DNA of 64,000 bases, taken from assembly GCA_023362775.1 (NCBI GenBank), contig JALMGJ010000018.1, positions 21,185,105-21,249,104 of the forward strand, in the 5' to 3' direction. A program made the translations under genes and the position numbers. The number at the start of each line of letters is the position of its first letter. Position 1 is the stretch's first letter. Source of the DNA: Charina bottae (Eukaryota > Chordata > Lepidosauria > Squamata > Charinaidae). Shown here one piece after another: positions 55,776-64,000 of this stretch. Under the pieces are notes generated by a model. That model made no database searches. It saw only the letters and a program-made list of their open reading frames with translations, and had not been told where the DNA came from.

Positions 55776-55954
55776 CCAAATTTTTAAAAAGGAGTAAAAA
55801 TTTAATAAGACAGAGGTGACCTTACAGCAGGCAGCTGGAAGGATACGGCAAAGCAAAGAGAAAGACAGGCAGGGGAGTATTAAATGGATTTTCAGGAGGA
55901 GCAGCTCCCAGTCCAGTCATTATGTTTGTTTTAAAGCAGCACAACCCTCTAAGG

Positions 55955-56059
55955 CAGTGTTTCTCAACCTTGGCCACTTGAAGACACGTGGACGACTTCT
56001 GGGGAATTCTGGGAGTTGACGTCCACACGTCTTCAAGTGGCCAAGGTTGAGAAACACTG
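55955..56059. mobile_element. Palindromic hAT MITE with perfect target duplication
   Basis: 105-bp inverted repeat from CAGTGTTTCTCAACC to GGTTGAGAAACACTG. CTCTAAGG is repeated exactly at 55947-55954 and 56060-56067, the clearest proof of the 8-bp duplication in this family. Confidence 0.92.
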
Positions 56060-56449
56060 CTCTAAGGGACTTCCACGCTTCCAGGATGTCCTGCTCCCTT
56101 GTGGGACCTGGGAGAATCGGCAGCGGGGCCTTCAAGTCCCCCCCCCCCCCCCCCAGCCCGTTTCGGAGCGGTTTAGCCGCCGGCCGCTCAGCCCAACTCT
56201 GTTCCCCTCCTGGAAGCCCCTCTTGGAAAGGTCCGCAAAGGGGGGTCTTTCTGGCTGGTTCCCTTGCTTGGGCGGGAGGGGTCGGTCCCATTGGAAAACC
56301 ACCCCGCTCCGTTGCCTTTGGGGCTCTCCTTCCTCCCAAACCCTTCCTTGAGCCGAGTTTGCTTGGGAGCGGCATAGAAGGGGCTGCTGGGGCTGCCTTC
56401 TTCTGGGGTGACACGCTTTAGCTGCCCGGTCTAGAGGACCGCCCTGGGA

Positions 56450-57452
56450 TTTCCTCATGGCCTCCCACCCCGGGGCGGTCCGGCACCGCTCAGCCTTCCG
56501 AGGCCAGCGAGGCTGAGCCCATTCGCGCCCCCGGCCCCTCTGAGTCTGCCCCCGTGACAGGGCTGGTTTTTAAGGCCTTTGCTCGGCAGCAGAGCGCTCT
56601 CGCCCCTGCCAAGGCGACGCTTCTCCTCCAACGGGGCGGCAGAAACCCGGGCAGTCCGGACCGCCCAGATATGACAGGCCGCGCTCAGCTGAGCCCGGCT
56701 CTTTCGCTGGGGTTACACCTTTTAGCTTCCCCTCCGCCAGTTTCCCCTTCCCGGAGTCTCCCCACGGAGGGTCACCCTCTTTAGCTTCCCCGTTCACCAA
56801 GCGTTTCCGGGAGAAATCAAGGCGGCCGCTCTGGCCCGTGCTTCTCTATGGTTGTAGGAAGGCGTCGCTCTGTGCCCTGCCCTCGCTACATTGCGTTCCT
56901 CCCCCCACCCGCTTCCTCTCATCGGAAGCTCTTCGGTCCCACACCGGAAGGATCGACCGCGAGGCCGCAGCCTTTCCGGATCTCTAGCCCCGCCCCGAGC
57001 AGCCAATGGCAGCGAAGCCTTTGTTCAGGCCGCGGCGTCGAGAGGCACCGCCTCTCCCCATAGAGATGGCTAGAGCGGCCAAGCGCCGTCTGGCGGGCCG
57101 GAGCTGCGCGCGATTCACGCAGAAGCCCCCAAAGCCCTCGCCGGGCGGCAGGGCGCAGGCGCCTCGCGCTCCTCCCAATTGGGCACCCCCTTCTTGAGCC
57201 CGCCCCCACGCCCGGAAGTGGCGTCAGCGGGGCCGCTGCCGCACTCTTCCGGGCGGGCGGTTCCCCAGCCCGGCCGTGGAGCGAGGCGGCGGCCGGGCCT
57301 GGGCGAGCGGGGCTGAGGGGCGCGGCGAGAGCGGTGCGCGGCGCCAGGCGGGCCCGCCTCTCCCTCCCGCGGGTCTCCGGCCCCCCTCCGCGAGCAGGCG
57401 GCGGCGCCCCGGCTGGCCCCCCCCGCCGCCGCGGGGCCGGCGAGCAGCGCCC
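56450..57452 (+). promoter_or_regulatory. RAP2C: CpG-island promoter and 5' UTR of RAP2C
   Basis: Very GC- and CpG-rich sequence up to the start codon. Motifs: CACCGGAAG (56943-56951) and CCCGGAAGTG (57211-57220), both ETS/GABP type; CCCCGCCCC near 56988 (GC box); GCCAATGG near 57002 (CCAAT box). No TATA box. This is a typical housekeeping, dispersed-start promoter; such islands often fire in both directions. The exact start site is not visible. Confidence 0.7.
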
Positions 57453-57725
57453 ATGAGGGAGTACAAGGTGGTGGTCCTGGGGAGCGGGGGGGTGGGCAAG
57501 TCGGCGCTGACGGTGCAGTTCGTGACCGGGACCTTCATCGAGAAGTACGACCCCACCATCGAGGACTTCTACCGCAAGGAGATCGAGGTGGACTGCTCGC
57601 CGTCGGTGCTGGAGATCCTGGACACGGCCGGGACGGAGCAGTTCGCCTCCATGCGCGACCTCTACATCAAGAACGGGCAGGGCTTCATCCTGGTCTACAG
57701 CCTGGTCAACCAGCAGTCCTTCCAG
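57453..57725 (+). CDS. RAP2C: RAP2C coding exon 1
   Basis: Residues 1-91, from [10 protein letters not shown] to LVNQQSFQ, ending at donor GTGAGC (57726), phase 0. Extremely GC-rich codon use, as the exon lies inside the CpG island. Residue 48 is Cys (EVDCSPS) where human RAP2C has Ser as I recall. The start is set by homology; the frame is open upstream to an ATG at 57276. Confidence 0.96.
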
Positions 57726-58975
57726 GTGAGCCGCGGCCCGCGCAGCGCCCCCTCGCCGCCCTCGAGGGGGGGTGGGGTGGGGTGGGGGCTGCTGGGCCTC
57801 CTCCTGGGGCGACCCCCTGGCGAGGCGGCCTGGAGAAGGGGAAGCCGCCCCCCACCATCCGCTGCCCAGCCAGGGGCAGCGCTCGGAAGGGCTCAGCGGC
57901 TGCCCGCCTCGCTCTCTTCTGCGCCAGCTCGGCTGCCAGGATCCGCTCACAGGAAGAGGAAGGCCGGGCACCCCAAAAGCCGTTGCTGCAAGTTGGGAAG
58001 GAGTCACATCGGCCAGCCCTGTGCCGCCCACAGGAGAGGGAGGGCGGCGGATCACGATGAACCCTGCCTCGGCTCCCGCCCTGCCACAACGGGCGGTGTC
58101 TCGTCTCCGCTCCTGACACCTTGCCTCTTCCTGCGAAAAGCAGCTGCGGAACCTTCTAGGCCTGGGGCCTGCCTTGTTTCTCCCTCAGCTGGTGCAGTCG
58201 GGTTCCTTGGAGGGCTTTCGGTTTGGCTCCTGAAAAAGAAGCCAAAATGAGCAGAAATCGCTGCAGCTCAGTGACCCCGTTCGGTGTCTTAGGCTAGAAC
58301 CTTTGTGACCTGCCAGTCCTAACACACCATCTGTGTGATGCGGAAAAGGTCCCTGTCCTTTTCTTGACACCCTTGTGTGTCTCCACCATGTGCAGGTCAC
58401 ACTTTACCTGGGGAGTTTGACAAGCCCACTTCTCCAAGGCTGGCAGGGTGTAGCAGCCTCCTTTCTCTCTAGGCCCTTCTGATTCTGTTGCTTTATATGG
58501 ATTTCGTTTTGATAGTAGAATATTTTATTCTTTTGGGGCCTAGTTAGCATGACCAGCTTTCAGTGTAGTCCTCTAGGGAAAAAGAACCGTGCACTTTGGC
58601 CCCCTACGTTAGTCTTGCAGAAGCCGTGAAGGCACTTCGCTCCTGCCCAGCCTCTCTAATTGTGAGAACATTCACGGGTTTTTATTTCTTCCCCAGGACA
58701 TCAAGCCAATGAGGGACCAAATTGTCCGTGTGAAGAGATACGAAAAGGTGCCCCTCATCCTGGTGGGGAATAAAGTCGACCTGGAGTCAGAGAGGGAGGT
58801 TTTGTCAGCAGAAGGCCGGGCGCTGGCTCAGGAGTGGGGCTGCCCCTTCATGGAGACGTCTGCCAAGAGCAAGACCATGGTAGATGAACTCTTTGCGGAG
58901 ATTGTGAGACAAATGAACTATGCATCCCTGCCTGAAAAGCAGGAGCAGTGTTGTACAACTTGCGTTGTCCAGTGA
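57453..58975 (+). CDS. RAP2C: Ras-related GTPase Rap-2c (two coding exons)
   Basis: Small GTPase that switches between GDP and GTP forms at membranes; Rap2 proteins signal to kinases such as TNIK and MAP4K4. Joining 57453-57725 and 58697-58975 gives 183 aa, the exact family length. P-loop GSGGVGKS (10-17), switch I YDPTIEDF with Thr35 and the Rap2-type Phe39, DTAGTEQ (57-63) with Thr61, NKVD (116-119) and TSAK (145-148) are intact. The end CCTTCVVQ has the prenylated Cys180 (CAAX) and palmitoylation cysteines 176-177. The ending and the EKQEQ stretch distinguish RAP2C from RAP2A/B. It follows MBNL3 on the same strand, as in mammals. Confidence 0.97.
57726..58696 (+). other. RAP2C: RAP2C intron 1
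   Basis: 971 nt between GTGAGC and TTCCCCAG. The GC-rich first half continues the CpG island and yields chance ORFs on both strands; nothing else is recognised. Confidence 0.85.
58697..58975 (+). CDS. RAP2C: RAP2C coding exon 2
   Basis: Residues 92-183, [20 protein letters not shown] to CCTTCVVQ, then TGA (58973-58975). It carries NKVD and SAK guanine-binding motifs and the lipidated tail. Acceptor CTTCCCCAG (58696). Confidence 0.96.
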   Translation, partial: DIKPMRDQIVRVKRYEKVPLILVGNKVDLESEREVLSAEGRALAQEWGCPFMETSAKSKTMVDELFAEIVRQMNYASLPEKQEQCCTTCVVQ

Positions 58976-61900
58976 GGGAGAAAGCAAAATCTCCATCATG
59001 GCCATAACAGAGCAGGTAGGTGGAAAGTGCCCCCCTCCCCCTCGAGAGGCGAACAGACTATAGCCCCTCTGTTGGTGATTAGGCTGTTTCTTGGGGCAGT
59101 GCCAGGGGTCAGTCGTTGAAGAGACCGGCATCTCTGTGGCTCCCTGCTGAGCGGGTCCTGAGCCTGGGCTTCCCGGGGGCACTGTGGCTCCCCTCGGCTC
59201 TTGCTGGTCTGAGCACAGAGAGAGACAATCTGCCAGCTGAACTTTGCTGGCTACCTCCAAAACGCACCTGACGAGAGCCTTATGTGAACCGGCTATGATT
59301 GAATTGGCAACAGCTTTCTTGAGTCCTTGGGCAGAGAAGGGTCTTTTAATCCACCCTGCTGCCAAAATAGTCTGAACCCAGGATCTGTTGCACTGCAGTG
59401 CTTGGTCCCAGCAGACATGGTGGGCGCTCCCTCTGAGTAGCAGGGCAAACAGATAAAACCGCCTTAAACCCTCCTGGGCTGTCTGGCTCAGGACATAATG
59501 ACCAGAAGCAAACTTCCACGGTCCTTGGTAGAGGGAGTGCTATAATGAGTTGAAAAGGGGTCTTTCTGTTACCCGTCTCTTTTCAGCCTTCTGATTCTGC
59601 TTGACAATTTGATTAAATGCAAACTCCACTGACTTATTCCAAGTACTTACTATCTACTGTGAATAGGTGTGGGCCTGCTGTATTTGATTCTTCCCTGACT
59701 CCTTGAAAATAAATGTTGATCTTCTTGTGAGGACAATATCCTCTGGTGTGCTATTCTGAAACATGCAAATTGCTTTGTTTCTTGAATCATTTGAAGAAGG
59801 AGGAAAGTTACTGCTGATGACAAACCTACTGCTTAACCTGAAGCAACCTATTAGCTCAGAAGGAATGAGAGGTTGTGAAAGTGTTGTAACATGTCAGCTG
59901 TCATTTGAATTTCCCAGTGGCTGTGGACATGTTCAGCGGAAGAAGTCATGTTGAAACCACATTGGTTGCATAAAATGAAATAAAACTGAAGCAGTGATGT
60001 TATTTCCCCCCGTTGTCTGAGGCTAAATAGCTTCCATCTCAGTTTTCCCCCTCCCTCTTCAATATAGCTGCCATCTTTTGAATTGTCAGCTTGTTGTACG
60101 TGGAGTTTAAAAGGCTGCCTTTCTTCATTCACCAAAGCGTTAAACTCTTGAGGAGGAGCAAAAGTTCCTGGGAGGAAAAGTCCCCTTTTAATATATATTG
60201 GTAATATATTTGTCGTGATGCAAATAGTGCAGGCGTAGTCACAAGCTCTGTTGTGTGGAGGTGGCTGCCTCGTGGAAGACGCCCTGTCTACCGGATTTAA
60301 CATTTTCTTGAATGTGCTGCTATCTAGCTCTGCTCCGCTTACACTTTCATGAATTACTGGCCTCAGCCTGCTTTTATATGTTTCTTGGGGGTAATTTGTC
60401 CTTTCAACAAGCCCCCAGGAAAAGATGTAGAAGAAATACAAGAAAAAACCTGCAGGCCAAAAATAAAACCAACCGTGCTGGGGTTTGGGGGTGGCAGGAA
60501 AGAGGCCCCTCGTATTGGTGAGTTGTTGATACTGTCGAAACAGCTCCTTGTGCCCTGGAAGGACCTGGGCCTGCCTGACAGATTCTTCTTCTTAATTGCA
60601 GATAAAACTCAGAGGAAATTTGCACAGATGCTGCGTTGGAGAACCCTTTTAAGCCCAGGTTGCCGAACTGAGCCTTGCTAAGTCTCGTCTCTGTCCTCAG
60701 AGCACATTTCCAGGCATCGAGTGCAAACAGGCAAGCGGCAGCTGGGGAGAGGCGTGAGCCTGCTACAAACACTTGGCATGTTTACCACTTGATTTGGGAA
60801 TCTGTTCTTGATCTCTTGGGGTTTTTTTATAGCTTTCTAAGTTCCTATTAATGGCTAATATGCAAAAGTTCATTTTAAAAATATTTTATTTCTTTAATTG
60901 ATTTCTAAATCTTGTATTTATTAAACTTTAAACTCAGTATTACCTACTCAATGCCTTTTTAAGAGAAAATTTTAATGGAGAATAAAAGTGAGCCTTAAAC
61001 ACAAATGGTTACTTCTGTATATTACCTCACATCCATGCTTGATTTGCAAAAGAGAGAGAGAGAGAGAAAGGGAAAAAAAGGTTTCTTCTCCTCTAAAATG
61101 TCATTGATTGGAACTTTGAAACATTCTGTTTACATGTGATGGTGTCATAGAAGGATGCTTAAGAATTGCCTGATACGTGAGGATATGACATCCCTTTTCT
61201 CAGCAGCTGTGGTGGCATATGATTGGCCTGATAGGTAGAAAAAAAGCTTTTGGGTGGGGACTGGAGACATCCAGCAATTTGTATGTGTGTTCTCTGTTGT
61301 TATATGGTATTCAGATTTGGGTTTTTTAAAAAAAAAAAAAGCTGTGTTGAAAATCACTTGTTCATCTGCTTATTGCATTCATCTTCCAAATTCTGATAGA
61401 CCTTTTCTTGCAAGTGGACAGTGCGTCCTCACAGAGTTTGTGTTCCAAAGCAAAAATGAGCTTGAGATTCCCTGACAGGATTTAAGGTGACATTGGCAAA
61501 TTAAAATGACTTTACGCCATTGTTTAAATATTGTTTCTGTCCAAATACATTGAAGCAATATATGAGCTGGCCTGATCTGGTGCTCTGTTGCTTGCTTTTT
61601 CCGTTTCTGTTGGATGCAGCATTAGTTGGTCTGACAGGCAAGAGATGAAGCGATATTCCTCCAAACAGGAGCATTAGTAACCCCTGCCTTCCGTGGCCTG
61701 TATCTCATTTAAACTGCGATTTAAGTAATTGTGTCTTCGAATCGCAACACAGATGTTGAGCAGAATGAAGAGTGCATTAGTGGAAATGTTAGCACCGCAG
61801 CTGTTGTAGACATTGGAGACCTTTTCCTAGCACTGATGTAAGAAATGGCTTTTCTCCCCTCTGGAGAGAGTGAAGCTGTACCAGAAGATGGAGGTTTAAA

Positions 61901-63090
61901 AGCCCATCTGAAGTCATTTGACCCTACATCTAAGAAGTGTTGACTTCTGTAGAAGCCCAGAACTTAGTGTTAACAAGCTTCCATCATTAAGTGATTATCT
62001 GGGTTGGCACTTGGCATCAGCGTGCTGTGTCTTTAACCTGATTTGAGCCTTCCCAGTGTTTTAATCCCTCAACTCAAAATTTGCCGTGAAATAAAGGTTA
62101 GGCTTGCACTTTAATAGAAGTCTTCAAACTGAAACCTCCTTCTGCAGTGCTTTTTACATTGGCCAAGTATTGGATGTGCCAAGGGAATGCAGATTCACAC
62201 TGGTGACTGTACCTTATTTCTTAAGTGGTAGAAATGTTGCGTTGCTTCTGAACTTCTCTGTTGGTTGACCTTTTGGGGGGGAAAAATCCACTCTTTCTAA
62301 ATTGGAGGTGGGAACGGTAAAGAGTTGGCATCTGACCCGGGCTGCCTCAGCGCAGCTTGGAGTGAGGGGCTGACCCTTTGAAAGAGGCACCCTTCCCGGT
62401 CGTGACCTGTCTTGCCAGGCTCAAATCCAGGCATCCTCTGCGCTGTGTGCACCCCGCCCCCTTGCTTCGGGCCCCGGGTTCCAGAACGACCCGGTGGGGC
62501 TGCACAAGGCCTCTTCCGGTCCTTCCGGCTGAGAGCAGCAGCTCGCACCCTTGTCCCACTGACACCGTTGACTCCCTGCAGCGGGGGCTCTTCGGGCCAC
62601 GCAGGTCTCACCAAATAATCCCAGGCGATTCGCGTGGTGGGCAGAGGAAGAAGGGGACTCTGGTTCTGGAGGAGCCGTCTCCCTCCGCTTCAGACGCCTC
62701 TGTCCCCACGTTGCACAGCGGGAAGCAGGACGGTGCTCCTTTGTGTGGGGTGCGGCCACGCCGGTGCACAAGCCCAGCCGTTGACAGGAGCGACTCCTTT
62801 CTGGGGCTGACGTTGGCACCTCCTGCCTGGATGTGGCACAACGGTCCTGGTACGCCTGAATGTTCTTGCATTTTAATTCTGTGTATCAAATGTACTGTAC
62901 CTCTTCCTGGGGAAAATTAAAAATCTGGAAATTTGGCAAGTGCGAAACTAGGACAATGATTGAATGCTTTGTAAACGTAAGCCACCGTTTTTCTCTCCTT
63001 GCCCCTCCAATTTCATTCATTCTTATTTTGTAAGACAGCCCTACAGTCCAGCTGTTTGTAACTTTTTTAATAAAATAGTTACCTGTATTA
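58976..63090 (+). other. RAP2C: RAP2C 3' UTR region, possibly spliced
   Basis: No coding sequence is recognised after the stop. A donor-like CAG|GTAGGT lies at 59016, 40 nt after the stop, and a good acceptor CTTCTTAATTGCAG ends at 60601, so a 3' UTR intron (59016-60601) is plausible. AATAAA signals: about 59709, 59980, 60980, 62090 and 63069-63074, the last followed by a clear drop of UTR-like sequence. Which ends are used is unknown. A (GA)n run is at 61050-61068. Confidence 0.5.
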
Positions 63091-64000
63091 CCAAAACTGA
63101 TTCCCTCTCTTTCCTGGTTTAGCTCCTGTGGAACAGTGGCTTTGTGGCCTTTTGCTGTGATGCCTCTGTGCGGTGTTTAGATGGGTGTGGGGACACACAC
63201 ACGCTGTCACTCGGGTAGCTTTGAGTGCAGATGCGGCCATCTCTTTTCTTGAGTCTCTGATCTAGCCTTGCACAATCTCAGCTCCTACAGTTGCATGGAC
63301 TCCTCAGAAATTGCCACAAACTTTACTTCTTTAGGGAAAAGAAAGTGGAAATCGTTAAATAATTGGGGAGATTAAATGTTAATCAGATCAACTTTAACTC
63401 TTCTCCTTGGTGCACCCCGTTCTCTTCCCTGGCCCTGCCTATTTTGGGGACGTGACCCATGAGACTGACTCAAAAATCAAGCAGCTTCTGTTGACCCATA
63501 ATTATTTGGAAAGAAGATGGGGGGAGAGAAGGATGGTTTATGGGATGGTTTTGGTCTTGTCCTGAAGGGATTCTGCCTTGTACAGATGCCCAGCTAGACT
63601 AGTTCTCGCACCCCAAGACACTGGAGGACAATGGAAGCTTTGCCCCTCCACGGTTGATTAGAGGAGGCGGAGTAACCAGGAAGGAAATAAAGCATGGCAG
63701 TCCTACTCAGTGGATTCTTATGGGAACCCTTGACCAACTGGGGCCCTGGGAGGGCAGTTTGGAATCTCCAATGAGCTGCTGAGCAGCCTGGCCAATCCGT
63801 GGGAGCGTCTTGCTCAGACATGCTCTGTTGTGAGAGGACCAGCTGGAGGAGTTCCGAAGGGTCCTCCTCACAGCAGCACTTGGGTGGGGGAGGGGAGAAG
63901 AAGTCAGTGACTGAAAAGCATGGGGGTTGCTTTATGATCTGCACTTCAGATATGCAAAAGATGAGGAAGGGTGGGAACAAGCTGACTACACAACGGAAAT
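63091..64000. other. Downstream flank of RAP2C
   Basis: No gene, repeat family or RNA is recognised. A minus-strand frame of 128 codons (63594-63980) has no domain. Confidence 0.5.

Noticed and set aside
56919..58055. 378-codon minus-strand ORF over the RAP2C promoter and exon 1
   Set aside because: It is the antisense shadow of a CpG island; Arg/Pro/Gly-rich with no domain, and overlaps a proven coding exon.

Overview
The window looks like nuclear DNA of a squamate reptile (lizard or snake). Two genes run left to right on the + strand in a background of introns and repeats. The reptile call rests on a complete Sauria-type SINE (36231-36576), other tRNA-derived squamate SINEs, CR1/L2-group LINE fragments, palindromic hAT MITEs and Penelope-like elements. 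I cannot tell lizard from snake. MBNL3 (muscleblind-like 3) and RAP2C lie head to tail in the same order and orientation as I recall from mammalian Xq26, so an old linkage appears conserved. Layout: 1-6287 is 5' flank or an upstream intron, with an old LINE at about 3.8-4.7 kb. The first coding exon of MBNL3, with a probable 1-kb 5' UTR, is at 6288-7498. Intron 1 (7499-24638) is rich in repeats. Coding exons follow at 24639, 26356, 26992, 33455, 34816, 37507 and 39688. A 54-nt in-frame cassette at 29897 matches the alternative nuclear-localisation exon of the MBNL family. The stop codon is at 39742. A 3' UTR intron (39758-41133) probably precedes a U-rich terminal exon of about 9 kb, with AATAAA at 50161 and 50218. 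From 50.3 to 56.4 kb is an intergenic repeat zone: a SINE with internal tandem units, a Penelope-like GIY-YIG fragment, another SINE and a MITE. A CpG-rich promoter with ETS and CCAAT motifs precedes RAP2C, coded by two exons (57453-57725 and 58697-58975, 183 aa). A probable 3' UTR runs to AATAAA at 63069. The encoded products act separately. MBNL3 is a CCCH zinc-finger RNA-binding splicing regulator; the spliced reading frame here gives 371 aa with four fingers, or 389 aa with the cassette. RAP2C is a prenylated Ras-family GTPase. The most notable unexplained structure is regulatory. Both exons that I expect to be alternative (54 nt and 95 nt) sit behind unusually long AG-free stretches (172 and 247 nt) rich in YGCY, the motif MBNL proteins bind, which suggests distal branch points and self-regulated splicing. 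The mobile elements also carry hammerhead-ribozyme-like cores in two different repeat families. No prokaryotic operon, CRISPR array, rRNA gene or genuine tRNA gene was seen. Most ORFs of 60-200 aa are chance frames in introns, UTRs or repeats.
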